Of a stretch of DNA of 64,000 nucleotides, positions 11,093 through 22,500 are shown one piece after another. This stretch comes from Tolypeutes matacus (taxonomy: Eukaryota; Chordata; Mammalia; Cingulata; Chlamyphoridae): positions 10,043,485 to 10,107,484 of the forward strand of contig JAKSZT010053881.1 in assembly GCA_026826555.1 (NCBI GenBank), read 5' to 3'. Within the stretch, counting starts at the first letter, position 1; the number at the start of each line of letters is the position of its first letter. Position numbers and translations under genes: made by a program. The notes beneath the pieces are model-generated. The model was not told the origin of the DNA, did no database searches, and worked only from the letters and a program-made list of their open reading frames with translations.

Positions 11093-11506
11093 AATTAATT
11101 CTTAAATTGTACAGAGTTTCTATTTGGGTTGATTGTAGAATTCTGGTAATGAGTATTGGTTATGGTAGCATAACATTGTAACCAATAGCACTGAATTATA
11201 TATGTGAATGTGGTTAAATGGGGAAATTTTAAGTTGTATATGTGTTACTAGAATAAAAATTAAAAAAAAAACAAAACAGGACTATACAACACAAACAGTG
11301 AACACTATTGTAAACAATGGACTATAGTTAATAGTACAATTATAAAAATGTTCTTTCATGAATTGTAACAAATGTACTGTACTAATGCAAGGTGTAGTAA
11401 TAGGGTGTTATATTGGAACTCTGTATTTTATGTATAATTTTTCTGTAAACCTACGACTTCTCTAATTAAAAAAAAAAAAAAAAAAAAATCTAAGTGTGGT
11501 AGTTTG

Positions 11507-11550
11507 AAACTGTAGGTACCCCAGAAAAGATCATGTCCTTAGATTTCATT
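11507..11550 (+). mobile_element. Short 5' fragment of the same LTR family as at 11618
   Basis: GTTTGAAACTGTAGGTACCCCAG mirrors the start of the LTR at 11618 (GTTTGAAGCTGTCTGTACCCCAG). Only about 40 bp are present before L1 sequence begins. Confidence 0.6.
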
Positions 11551-11617
11551 TTGATGAAATCAAATTTATCTACGTCTTTTGTTGCTTTTGGTGTCACATC
11601 TAAGAATCCATTGCCAA
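11545..11617 (-). mobile_element. L1 ORF2 fragment, minus strand
   Basis: The reverse complement reads like the L1 ORF2 segment encoding PKAQATKEKID…DFIK (ACACCAAAAGCAACAAAAGA). It is 73 bp long and sandwiched between two copies of an LTR start. Confidence 0.6.
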
Positions 11618-12130
11618 TGGTTTGAAGCTGTCTGTACCCCAGAAAAACATGTTCTTAAAGCTAACTGATTCCTGTGGGTGTGAACCTAATGTAGGTGGGA
11701 CCTTTTGATTAAATTACTTCAGTTAAGGACCTTTGATTAAATTACTTCAGTGAAGTAACCCAGGGTGGGACTTAATCCTCTTACTGGAGTCTTTATAAAG
11801 GAGATGAATATGGAGAGAAAAAACAGAGAGAAAAGACCCAGGAACTCAGAGAGGAACCCATGGAAGTTGAGAGAGAAAACCACAGATGGAGCAGCCACAA
11901 GCTGAAAACAATGGAGCTGGAGCAGAAGGCAAATACCAGCAGATGCCACCGTGTGCCTTATCACCTGCAGCCAGTCTTTGAGGGACAGAACATTGCCTAA
12001 TGCCTTGATCTGGACACTTTTCTCAGCCTCGAATCTATAACCTAGCAAGCCAATAAACCCCCATTGTAAAAGTCAACCTCTTTCTGGTATATAGCCTTGG
12101 CAGGCTTGAGAAAACCAAAATACTAAAGCA
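11618..12130 (+). mobile_element. Solo LTR, MaLR-like
   Basis: Begins TGGTTTGAAGCTGTCTGTAC and ends …ACTAAAGCA, about 510 bp. It contains a CTTTATAAAGG TATA-like box (11793) and an AATAAACCCCC signal (12053) followed by GTCAACCTCTTTCTGGTATA, the layout of a MaLR/ERVL LTR. An internal duplication of TTTGATTAAATTACTTCAGT (near 11705 and 11732) is visible. No internal ERV genes are adjacent. Confidence 0.7.
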
Positions 12131-12317
12131 GCACCCACTTGAAACTGAAGCAGAATCTGAAGGTTCAAGTTAGACACATTTTCCAGTCTTGGATAGAACA
12201 GAAATCTAGAACCTGCCCCTGACACAAAGGTAAATGAATATGAAGTGAGAGTAGATTTTCACTTAAGTAGACACTGGGTTCTCATCAGTAGGACTGTGAT
12301 AAGGCTGGGGGTATAAA

Positions 12318-12450
12318 TCAGAAGCTAGAAAGCCTGGGCATTAGTTTCATCTCTGCCACTAAGTAGCTGTGTAACTTTGGGTAAGTCCCTTAACTCTTGG
12401 GGCCTCAGCTTTCTCATTTATCAAATGAAAAAAAATAGATAAACTTTAAA
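12318..12450 (+). repeat. MIR SINE relic
   Basis: TCTGCCACTAAGTAGCTGTG, then TTTGGGTAAGTCCCTTAACT and CTCAGCTTTCTCATTTATCA, the central core of MIR on the plus strand. Confidence 0.8.
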
Positions 12451-13547
12451 AACACTTTTGGCTTAAAAATATATGAATCTTAAATCTCAGCTTTAAATCT
12501 TTTACACAGTGATATTATTCCAGACATAACAAAAAAATTGTGCATAGCACAATTATCTTGTGACTTTAAATAAGATAAACTGTTTATCCAAGATAAAATG
12601 ACACATATAAAATGAATAAGAGAAATAGTCTCTCATTTAACAAGGTCATTAGGAATGAATTTTTAAAATCTATAAATAGAGGTTGTAAGATTTAAAAACA
12701 AAACTAATTCAAGGGTCTTAAAGCAATTTTCACAGGGGTACAAGTATGGTCTTTCATTATCTACATGACAGCAAATTATAAGAACTATTTATTTGCACTG
12801 TGGCTTGTGTGAGCATGATACTTTACATTGCTCTAATTAGAAAAAGAACAAATTTAAAGGATTAATTTCTTTTATTATGAAGGTACCACACTGGGAAAAC
12901 TAGCATTTTCTATTATAAAAACATACATGAATGTTTATAATTCCACATACTGAAAATTTTCTTAAAATAAACAAATTGACTAAAATTAAATCACTAGCAA
13001 CCCTAAGTACAAACTGAAAACATGACTTTTGATTTTTATTTCTGCTTCCTAGAAGTAAACTGGGATCATCAATAGTTTGTAGGTAAAATATCTATTCTAA
13101 CTTTGTTTCTGTAAACTAGTTAACACACTTGGGGTGTTTCAAGATCTAAAAGGAAATAAAAGCTTGTAGAAACAGGCAGTATAGAATAAGCATTGCAGTT
13201 TTCAAAAAAAAAAACAAAACAAAATGCATATACAAAACAACTAATACCATTCAGTTTGAAATTTAAGAGAAAGAAGTAGTTCTGCAAAGAATTAGAGAAC
13301 CAAATGACTAAGTTCTTTTCTATCTTTAATATTCTGGTTTTAATCCATCAAACTGAATGAGTCTTTTAAAAAAGTTTCTTATAAAAATTTCAAATTAAAA
13401 TGATTTTATTAATTACTTTTAAATTGCAAAACACATGCACCAGGAAAATAAGATTTGAATAGTACAAAAGGGACACTGCGATTTGATTCTTCAAGTTATT
13501 TAAAAAATTCCAATTTAACAGCAATGAGTATATATTAAAATTATATT
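12451..13547. other. Intronic sequence, nothing recognised
   Basis: Very AT-rich intron downstream of EVI5 exon C. No open frame or known repeat was recognised. Confidence 0.5.
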
Positions 13548-13560
13548 AAGAACATATAGA

Positions 13561-13660
13561 GGGAGACGGATGTGGCTCAAATGTTGGGCGTCCGTCTCCC
13601 ATATGGAAGGGCCCAGGTTCGATACCCGGGACCTCCCGGTAAAAAAAAAAAAAAAAAAAA
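13561..13660 (+). mobile_element. DAS-type SINE, monomer
   Basis: Head GGAGACGGATGTGGCTCAAA, B-box GGTTCGATACCC, then a long A tail. A perfect 13-bp duplication AAGAACATATAGA (13548-13560 and 13661-13673). Low decay suggests a fairly recent insertion. Confidence 0.94.
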
Positions 13661-13673
13661 AAGAACATATAGA

Positions 13674-14300
13674 ATATTTTAAAAAAAAGTTTTTGGCAGA
13701 TATTTCATTAAATCCATAGCTTGGGTATATAGAAACAGAGTTATCAGAATTTAAAAACTTAAGAGCATTCACACATAAACCTTTAAAATCTTTTTATGTT
13801 AAACTTCGGTAAGAACTTTGTTTAGATTTCCTTTTTTCAACTCAAACTCCTAATCACCTATTTGGCTGGTAGAAAGAACAAAAGAAGACTCCTGTGATAT
13901 ATAGTAATTTAACTGAAAAAAAAAAAAAAAAAAAAAAAAAAGTCTCCCAACAAAGGATACAGAGTGACAAACACCTGAGCCTGAGTACTGAAAAGTAGCA
14001 CAATAGCTATCACTGGAAAGAAATCTGGGGTGTATGTTATTTTTAGCATACTATAATATTTCTTTTGCCAGCCTTGTCCTGAAGTAGCTTACATTTCTCA
14101 GGAAGCGGGATCTTAGTAATTATTGAGTCACAATTAGACCATTCCTCCTCTCAGGTTCTTTCTTAAATCATTTATCATTCTCTGATAAATGGTAAAAATG
14201 GTGATGAAAACTTTTTAAATAAGTTCATTCTTAAGAAGGATCAGGGAAGTTAAAAACATAGTTAAAATATCTATTCTGAAATATTCCCTCTTGAAAGTCT
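13674..14300. other. Intronic sequence with an A run
   Basis: AT-rich intron. A 24-base A run is at about 13917-13941. Nothing else was recognised. Confidence 0.5.
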
Positions 14301-15240
14301 TCCTTCTGTGGGCTCCTGTGTTACCTCATTCTCTGATTTTCCTCCTATCCCACTGGTGGTTTTAGTCTTCTTTGCTGACTTTTTCCTCTCGACATTAAAT
14401 GTTGGAAGTGCCCCAGGATTTGCTCTTGGACTCCTTTCTCTTTATGTACAAATACCATTTATATGCCAGTGACTACTAAATTTATATTTTTATCTCTGAC
14501 CTCTCCTTGGAACTCCAGATTCACATATCCATTGACTACCTGATATCTTCATTTGAATGTTTAACAGGAATCACAACCTTAACATAAATGAAGCTGAACT
14601 CTTGATCTTCTATCCTCCCCCAACTTCAGTAAATGGCACCAACCATTCGTTCAACTGCTTGAGTCAAATCTCTGGAGCCACTGCCTTCTTTCTTTCATGC
14701 CCCTCAATACAATCCATCGGCAAGTTCTTCACCTCTAAAATATACCTCTAATACATCCACATTACTAAGATATCCACTTCTTTTATCCTTCTAATTCAAC
14801 TTTGTTCTTACCTGGATTATTTTAATAGCCTCCTAACTAAATTTCCGTTTCCATTTTTGCCTTCATATGGCAGGCAGGGCAAATCAGATCACCTCATACT
14901 TGCTTACAACCATCCACAGGGTTCCCACTATACTAAATAAAAACCAAACTATTTAATCAGGTTTAGAAAGCATTGTATGTGATCTGACCCCACTTACCTC
15001 TAATCTTATATCATTTGTCCCTCTCTCGATTTATACTCCAGCCACATTAGTGTAGTTTCTCCAAAAGGCTAATTCATTTTCATTCTGGCGTTTTTGTGCT
15101 AGTTGTTTCTTCCACCTGGAATGTTCTTTTCACTGATTTTTGCACATCAGGGCGCTTCTCAGCTGTCCTATTTCAGCTTATATGTTAACTAGTCAGCAAA
15201 GCCTTCCATGAACATCATTTATTCATTAAAAACATTTTCA
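14300..15240 (+). mobile_element. L2 LINE 3' region, old
   Basis: Long pyrimidine-rich text follows the L2 order: TGTTGGAAGTGCCCCAGGAT, CTCCTTGGAACTCCAGATTC, GCTGAACTCTTGATCTTCTA, GATTATTTTAATAGCCTCCT, CTTCCACCTGGAATGTTC. Reading frames are closed. A short 64-codon open stretch inside (14557-14751) is a relic of this LINE, not a gene. Confidence 0.75.
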
Positions 15241-15289
15241 CAGAGTACCTACTACATGCCAACATTGTTCTAGAAGCTGGGAAAAAGGT

Positions 15290-15511
15290 ACTCATTTGCA
15301 TAATAATTGGAAAATGCACAATAGTACCATAATGAGAAGCCTTAAGAATGGCTTAAATTAGAAGATTTTGACAATGCTGATAAGGATGTAAACCTTTCTT
15401 CACTGCTCATGGGATTGTAAACTGGCACAACTACCTTGGAAAACTGTTTTGCAGTATCTATAACAGTAGAACAGAGGCATACCTGTTACCCAGCAATTTC
15501 ACTCCTAAGTA
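15290..15511 (+). mobile_element. Old L1 3' ORF2 fragment
   Basis: TCTTCACTGCTCATGGGATTGTAAACTGGC and GTTACCCAGCAATTTCACTC are L1 ORF2-end phrases. The MLT1 LTR at 15512 cuts it off. Confidence 0.7.
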
Positions 15512-15909
15512 TATAATTGTGTGCCCCCAAAAGGCATGTTTAAGTCCTAACCTCTAGTCCTGTGAATATGAGCTTATTTGGAAATGGGGTCTTTTAAGGG
15601 TCTTTGAGGAAATTATTAGTTAAATTGAGGCAGAGCTGGTTTAGGGTGGACCCTAATCCAATATGATTGGTGTACTTATTAGAAGGGGAGAGGAGACACA
15701 GAGATAGGCAAGAATGCCTTGTGAAGACAGAGAAAGACTGAAGCCTAAGGAATGACAGCAAACCACCAACAAAGAGGAAAAGACAAGAAAGGATTTTCTC
15801 CAAGAGATTTCAGTTCTAGCCACCAGAACTGTGAGACAATACATTTCTGTTGTTTAAAAAGGTAACAAGTTTGTGGTACTTTGTTACAGTAGCCTAGGAA
15901 ACTAAGACA
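15512..15909 (+). mobile_element. MLT1-type (ERVL-MaLR) solo LTR
   Basis: ATTGTGTGCCCCCAAAAGGC … GGAAATGGGGTCTTT … CCCTAATCCAATATGATTGG … CCAGAACTGTGAGACAATAC … GTGGTACTTTGTTACAGTAG … AACTAAGACA is the complete MLT1 LTR phrase order. It sits within an old L1. Confidence 0.88.
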
Positions 15910-16435
15910 ATAACCATTCCTAGAACATCCATCAGAAGCACAACCAGCACATTACCATCAAGAACAAGTGAAAACACATAATCTGTATTCCAAAAACCTT
16001 TTCAGTTGTTTAGTACGCACTTTTTCATAAAACAATACTGTAAATGGTAACAAGGCTCCAAAGGATCCAGAGAAGCCTAGTCAACTGGTAATCAGGTTTA
16101 ACCACAGGATTCCACTTCCCAAGAGGTCTATACCTAAATGAGTCCTGAGCACAATTCCTTTGGCTTCTAAACAAGAATACCTTTCTAACTTCTACTTCCC
16201 TTTCCTGGCATTTAGAAAAGATTCTTTGTCTTTAGTGGTGAGCAGCTGTAAGAAGCAAGTCCTGTGTTGCAAAAGTAGATGGCTTATTCATTCATTCCTG
16301 GAACCTTCAGTTTAGTTTCATGCCTCTGACTTAAATGCTCTTGATGACCAATCTGCCTGGCAAATTTCTATTCATCTGTCAAAAACCTGCCCAGATGTTG
16401 TTACCAACTTATATCCCTGTATATTTCTAAGGTGG
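15910..16435. other. Intronic sequence, possible L2 remnant
   Basis: Mostly unrecognised. 16310-16400 has pyrimidine-rich text (CTGTCAAAAACCTGCCCAGA) that may be L2. Not assignable with confidence. Confidence 0.4.
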
Positions 16436-16690
16436 CCAAATAGCAGATGGTGGTTAAGCATGGGCTTGGAGTCATATGGCCTGAACTAAAATCCTACCTC
16501 TATTACTGACTACAGTATGACTGTGGGGAGTTATTTAATCTCCCTAAACCTCAGTTTTATCACATGTAAAATATGAATGATAATGATGCTACCTACTTAA
16601 TAGGACTGCCGTGAAGATTAAAAGAAATAATGTAAATATAAGACTTAGTAGTGTCTGGCACAAAGGAACTGTTAAATAAATGGTAGCTAC
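16436..16690 (+). repeat. MIR SINE relic, nearly full length
   Basis: GGTGGTTAAGCATGGGCTTG, then ATTACTGACTACAGTATGAC, CTCAGTTTTATCACATGTAA, TGAAGATTAAAAGAAATAAT and CTGGCACAAAGGAACTGTTA cover MIR from its tRNA-derived head to its 3' end. Confidence 0.88.
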
Positions 16691-16699
16691 TAAACTATC

Positions 16700-16850
16700 C
16701 TACTGCTATACTTTTCACAGTGTATTGCAATTTATTTGTATGCCTACCTCCATTGTTAAACTGTGAACCCCTGAGTTGCAATCTTCTTTATCTTCAGTTC
16801 TAAACCAAGTGCCTAGTACATAGTAGGTGCTTGATGATAGCTGGGGAGGG
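16700..16850 (+). mobile_element. L2 LINE 3' end
   Basis: GTTAAACTGTGAACCCCTGA … AGTGCCTAGTACATAGTAGGTGCTTGATGA is the L2 3' terminal phrase. Confidence 0.7.
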
Positions 16851-17374
16851 AGGGTTGGAGGTATTGACTAAGGAATAAGGGAAGCACTTGAACTGGAGTG
16901 AAGGATGCAGGTCAGGGTTTTTCTGTGTATGCCATTATGGGGTGTAGGGAGTGGGGGAGGATTTAACCACAGCTCTTGCCAGGCCTGGGGCAGCAAGATT
17001 TTCCACAATGGCATCTGTGAAGGTCTTAACAGGGGTCAAAAGGCTCCAAATTCAAACATTTCTATAGGAAATAGGTAAAATTAGGGATAAAATTAGTCAA
17101 GTGATGAGGGTAGGAACTGCAGGAGTTAGGAGCCAGAGAAGGCATTAGGATGGATCACAGTAAACAGTAGGAAGGGAAGATAAACAGCCATTTGCAATGC
17201 TAGCAGGGAGAAATGGGGAGTTCTTGTGGCTATGTCAAAGGCAGAATCCACTTATTACTGGATGTATTCAAATTCATGGGTCAGGGAGAAACTGTTAACA
17301 TATTGTCATTAATTGCCATTCTTAAGATTCTGAATATTGATAACATGTTTTCTAATCTAATGTCTATGTAAAGC
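16851..17374. other. Intronic sequence, nothing recognised
   Basis: Somewhat purine-rich intron (GGAAGGGAAGATAAACAG and similar). No coding or repeat assignment. Confidence 0.45.
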
Positions 17375-17612
17375 AGCACAGAAAAGAATTAATCCCAGCT
17401 CAACCATTTACTACTTGTATGACTCTGGGCAAGTTAATTAATCATTGTGCGACTCAGTTTCTACATTCATGCAACTGAAAACAATACCACCTTCATGTAG
17501 GATTATTATAAGGGTTAGTAATCATAAATATGAAGACATTTCATAAATATGAAGTGTCTGACACAATGATACTTGGCCTATAGTAGGTACTTAATAAATT
17601 ATAACTACTATT
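17375..17612 (+). repeat. MIR SINE relic
   Basis: CAACCATTTACTACTTGTAT, ACTCTGGGCAAGTTAATTAA, CTTGGCCTATAGTAGGTACTTAATAAATT match MIR core and tail. An internal duplication ATAAATATGAAG (near 17524 and 17544) is visible. Confidence 0.82.
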
Positions 17613-20132
17613 TTATAGGTCAACAATAAAAGTTATTTATAAAAAATAACTTGCTTAATTCTCCTTACTATTTTATATAGTTGACTATGCTAAGTGGTCA
17701 TAGTTGTTATACGTACAATATTGCTGTATCTTCAGGAACATGAATGTGCAAAGTTTATCCCCTTCAATATTTCCTTCAACATTTAAAGTACAAAAATTAG
17801 CTAACAGAGTGACTACTGATAGTCACATGCTTAAACACAATACTAATATTTCAAAATAAATTTCTATGTTGAAAGCTAAAGATTTTGGTAAATTATAGTA
17901 TACAGGTAAATGTTAAATTGGAGAGATTAGACTGACTTCAGTTGTCTTTTTTTACTGTGAAATCATGAAAAGACTAGAACAAAAAGAGTAACAACTATTT
18001 AACCCCCTTCCCCTCAAGAAGCTGGTCCAACAAATAGTAATTTTCATATTAAGTTTACAGCAACCAGCATCTTGGTTTAACTTTTCACCTATTTTCACTT
18101 ATCCTCTCTTTAGTGATAAAACGTTGAAATAGGTGAACATATTAAAATCTGCTCAGAAAACATAATGAAAACAAATCTCAAATTGTAGATCCATAATGGT
18201 TTCATATTATCTAGTAACTTTAATCTCTTTGAGAACCATAACCTGGTTCTACTCAGTCTAGCCTTATTTCCCACAACTTGGTCACATTAATTCTTCAATT
18301 GATTCTGGACTCTTCTGAACTCCTAACCTTTTATTCACTCTCACCTCTGAAACTTTACTTGTGTTGTCCCCAGCTATACTTTACTCACCCTTCCTCTCTA
18401 CCATGTTTTCTAACTGGGGCCTGTTTAGGCCTAAGACTCTGGCCTACTCTGAACTGCACAATTAGGACCTCATCACAAAAGTCTAGTCTTTAATATGCAC
18501 AATTTAACTATTTATTTTAAAAATGGAAAATTCTATACTTTTGATTAATTTTCCTTTTATGTGTGTATAAGACACTTTCACAGGCATACATTAAAAACAG
18601 ACATTAAAGTTAAACCTCACATGGACTATTTTTTTTCCAGCTCTCATGAGGATAATATCTTCATTTGTCGTCAAGAAACATAACAAGTAAAATTAATGTT
18701 TTGTTGATTTTTAAAATAGTTTTAGAAATGAATACAATTACAATTTAATTTAATTTAATTTAATTTAATTTAATTTATAATTTTCTTAATGCACCAACAT
18801 TAAAGCCTCTTTATGCCTAAAAGTCAAAATTTTAAAAGGGAGATTCCTTTGTTTTAGTCATAATTTCCTTTGGGAATGCCTTTTGAATATAAGAAATAAT
18901 TCTTAGGGTTCTCAAAACAATAAGAATTCTAGGATATGCCTATTTGTAATTTGTTTTTCATACATGGCTATTGGACCAAAACAGATTGCAAAAATTGCAC
19001 ACAAATAGGCAATTATACAATATCCTGAATTTTGCAAATGTTATCATGGCTGAAAAATCAATATTTATTGATCTTTAAATTTGATATTTTATTTATTATT
19101 GAATGACCTGAAAAATATCAGGAAAAATTAATTAAACCACATCTAAGATTTATCATTTTTGTTAGTATTTTGTTTGTTCTTCATTCAGAATTTACTCTTA
19201 GATTGATTACTCCAAAGGGTATTACTCAAATCACTCAGACTTTAACTGAAGGGAGTAATACCAGGAAAGGATAACATCCAAAGTTTTTCTTTGAAGCTTA
19301 AATTCATTTAGTAGCCAAAATGAGTTTCCTTTTTTCTTCTTAAACAAATGAAGGTTTTTTTTTACCTTTTCAAATTTCATCACTATAAATAAACATTATT
19401 TTACAAATAATCCAAATAAAGAAATATGTTTTTCCATTCATGCTTAGCCAGGCATTTGCCATTAGAAAATAGTAAAGGACAAAGAAATTGACCAATGCCA
19501 CATTAACAAAAAGTGTCTCTCTAATCAAAACACATTAGTTTAAATACTGTTAAGTTACGTGGTATTGTTCCTAGTAAAAATATCTAAAAATTTCATGAGT
19601 TGAATCTCACAGATTCAAGGTAGTGCCAGTTTAAAAAGCGTTCAGATACTAAGAAATCTGTTAACTGATATTAGGCAAGTATCCTTTTTTGCAATCTCAG
19701 TAATACCACCATCAGCGTAAAAGAAGACAAGAGTAAAAAGACTTCCCTCTACCCGCAACGGTAAATAACACAAATCTATTCTATAGGTAGAAGGAAAATT
19801 TTAGTTAAATTTAAGTATCTTTGATGTCTAGGCAAAAATATCAAGGGTTTTCATAGTATACTTTAAAAATATCTAATATTTATCATGCAAATATTACTCA
19901 AACATTTTAGGTCATGATGGAGAGGTTTAACAAAAATAAATCATCAGTATTGGGATAGAAAAATCCTAGTTAAAAAGAAGACAATCATTTAAAATATTTT
20001 TATTAATTTTAATCAAGGATTCATAGAAAATATTTAGCATGAAAGAGTCAGTCTTATAACCAGTAACAAAGTGTTGTTACAATACAGAGGAAGGAAGAAA
20101 GAAATATGTGAAGATCAAAATTTATCACTTAC
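17613..20132. other. Intron just downstream of EVI5 exon C
   Basis: A 2.5 kb AT-rich stretch, essentially free of recognisable repeats apart from a pentanucleotide repeat at 18742-18776. It directly flanks the exon C donor. No further exon was seen. Confidence 0.5.
18742..18776 (+). repeat. Microsatellite (AATTT)7
   Basis: Seven uninterrupted AATTT units follow TACAATTAC. Pure and therefore probably polymorphic. Confidence 0.97.
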
Positions 20133-20228
20133 CTCATGATTCAGCTCTGCTATCTGATCTTTCAGTTCCCTAATATACTGGTTAGAATCAGACTTGTTAA
20201 GTTGTCCTTGAAGCTTTCCTTCTTCTTT
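20133..20228 (-). CDS. EVI5: EVI5 coiled-coil coding exon (exon C, most downstream in window)
   Basis: This 96-bp exon is phase 0 and encodes 32 residues, beginning KEEGKLQGQLNKSDS and ending LKDQIAELNHE. On the minus strand the acceptor is ...gtcacaaaacag and the donor is the strong consensus gtaagtg. It is the third consecutive exon here whose length is a multiple of three and whose phase is 0, so any of the three could be skipped without a frameshift. The next expected EVI5 segment is a short end of the coiled coil followed by an acidic and basic C-terminal tail. I did not find it in positions 1-20132, so it should lie beyond the window. One residue, the Arg in YIRELK, differs from the Gly I remember in human, but I cannot verify that here. 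Confidence 0.9.
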
Positions 20229-22374
20229 CTGTTTTGTGACAATACGACAAAGCAAAAACAAGAAAAAAATTTCATAGCATGTACTCAAATATTTCAAGAT
20301 ATACAACAGTATAAGTACATATTCTATTAGCTGAATTCTGAACAGATTTACTCTCAATGTCTGAAAAATAATTTTTAGTGAACTATACCGGATATTTCTT
20401 AATAATCTTTAGTAAGAGTTGTTTACAATAAACACAATTTACAAAATGTACCTTTTGAAGGACTCTTAGAAATCGATTGAATAGGTCTACTAATGAAAAA
20501 ATTACCATAAAATTTCAGTCATTTATTTAATTTAGCCAATTTGTTATCTTGAGGGCACATATTTCAATATCCATAACATAAGAGATTCAAAGCTTAAGTC
20601 AAGGTGAGGAGCCTCCCACAGTATACCTGGAGGTTTGCTTTTGCGTGGGGAACAGAGAAAGGGAAAAAAGAAAAGGTTCTGCAAATCACTCCAAAAAGGG
20701 GAGGACAGTTCTGAGGCGTCTCGGTTTAATTGCTCAGAAATAAGAGTTGGGAGTTCCAAATATAGCTGATTAAAAGGTGCTCCTATCTAAAAAGCAGCTC
20801 CAGAACAGTGTTGGACCCATTTCTGAGGAAAATAGACCCAGTAGGAGAGAGACTGCCTTTTTTTTGGTACCACTTGGAAGAAAATATGAACTTTTTATAC
20901 GAAGAGCTTATTAAAGAGAGAAAACAAAGTTATTTTTGATATCTCCAGATTATAATCTGTGTTGATGCTTAAAATGTTAAGCTCTGATCCAGAAACATCT
21001 ACTGAAACTAACGAATAACTCGATACCAGAAGTAACTTATTTTTAACAGTTGCCAACCACTCAGTTTCCTTTCAAGGAGACAATCACTGTTAGTTTTTTG
21101 CTATACTCTTCCTGTGATATTTTGTACATACATAATCAAACACACATATTCTTACCCATACCATAGACAATATATATTATTCTGCACTTTAATCTCTCAA
21201 CAGTACAGCTTGGAAGATCATTCCATATCAGGACACACAGAGCAGAAAGATATACATTCTGATTTGAGAGAGCTTTTAAGTTCATGTAAAAGTTATCTTA
21301 TTACTATTTATAGATTTTTAAAAAATAGGTTTTTAAATGTGTTTTTGGTCTTTTACAATTACCCTGAGAGTAATAGGTTGCAGTGAAGAGCATTTTCCAA
21401 CATGTAGATCTCTACTGCTGTCTCTTATACTCATAGTGAGAAGAGACCTTGGACATCATCTGATTAGGTCCTCTCACCACAGCCAAGTCCACCCTCCACT
21501 TTCCTTCTATACACCCTCCCCTAACACCGTTGGCAGAAAGAAAACTAACTAGAACCTGGGTAGCTCCACTGCATAAGTCAGGGCACCACTCCAACAAGAC
21601 TGTTTTTCTGCATTAACTGTCCCTGTTTCTGTACTTGCCTCGATTGCATCCCTAACAGATTTCTTGGCAATCTGTCTTATAAACCTTTACTAGAATATGG
21701 ATTAGGAGAGTTTAGTGTACCTAATATTTGTATAGACATAAAAACATAACTATAGCTTCTTTCTACATCCTTTAGAAACTCTTCTTACATATTTAAACCA
21801 ATTAATATAAAATACAATCATCTAAATAAAGTACTGTTTTATTCAATGATTACTAGATTATAAATGTACTAGGCTTCTTAAATATATATAAGATACCTTA
21901 TCATTTTTAGCCATAAGCCCATATTTAAGAAAAAATAGAAAACATGTTTTTATAAATTTAGTTAGAAATATTAGCTTAATCCAACCACCAGAGATGTGTA
22001 GAACCAACAGAAAAGCAGAGATATGTCAGAGTGTTAATCAAACCATCTCTGAAACCTTCCCTACCTGCTTTTCCATTTACATGAACCAAAAAAGTCCCTA
22101 TGCTATTTAAACCAGTTTGAATTTGGGTTTCTGTCACTTGGAACCAAAATAAAAATAGCTATCATTTATTGAGCACTTAGCTCTTCTCCACTGAGGTTCC
22201 CCGAAGGAATTAACCCCTAATACCTAAAGCATCTGTTGATTATAATTATCTAACTTAACTCCCATGTATCCAGAATTGTATTAACTATGCACTACCTTTG
22301 GGAGATTTGAGAAAACAGTTACTCAAATCACTTTCTGTAGGATTTTGTTTCACTTATGAAGCCTAAGAAGATGG
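20229..22374. other. Intron upstream of EVI5 exon C
   Basis: Unique-looking intron. Near 22060-22150 the phrases ACATGAACCAAAAAAGTCCC and TTGGGTTTCTGTCACTTGGAACC resemble the 3' end of an ancient MLT-type LTR. Otherwise nothing was recognised. Confidence 0.45.
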
Positions 22375-22500
22375 GAGTATATAATGTGCCAGGATTTTTT
22401 CTAAGCCCTTTATGTGTAATCATCACAATAAGCCTTTCTGATAGACATTATTATTCCTACATCACAGAGGAGAAACAAGAATGAAAGATTGAGTCAATTG
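22375..22500 (-). repeat. MIR SINE relic, minus strand
   Basis: AATGTGCCAGGATTTTTTCT, AGCCCTTTATGTGTAATCAT and CATCACAGAGGAGAAACAAG are the reverse complement of the MIR 3' half. A separate start (ATCATTTATTGAGCACTTAG) lies at 22161-22180. Confidence 0.7.

Larger units (their letters stand above)
8557..11490 (+). mobile_element. 5'-truncated L1, split by a solo LTR and a composite SINE
   Basis: The L1 starts within the thumb and C-terminal part of ORF2 (8557: ...AACAGCAACCAAAAGAATGA). Its pieces are 8557-8851, 9382-10733 and 11093-11490. It ends with a 3' UTR (ACAAACAGTGAACACTATTG, CAATGCAAGGTGTAGTAATA) and an A tail. ORF2 is full of stops. Possible weak target duplication: AAAAGCTAAG near 8546 against AAAATCTAAG near 11485 (one mismatch). 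It lies antisense to EVI5. Pieces of ORF2 here align by eye with the ORF2 of the L1 at 32830. Confidence 0.9.

Noticed and set aside
13561..13660. tRNA gene candidates (A-box and B-box present here and in about 20 other places)
   Set aside because: The heads lack a foldable acceptor stem and anticodon arm, have A tails and target duplications, and are tRNA-derived SINEs.
1..20132. Terminal EVI5 exon (C-terminal tail and 3' UTR)
   Set aside because: I looked on the minus strand for the acidic/basic tail expected after the exon C sequence and did not find it; it should lie beyond the window.
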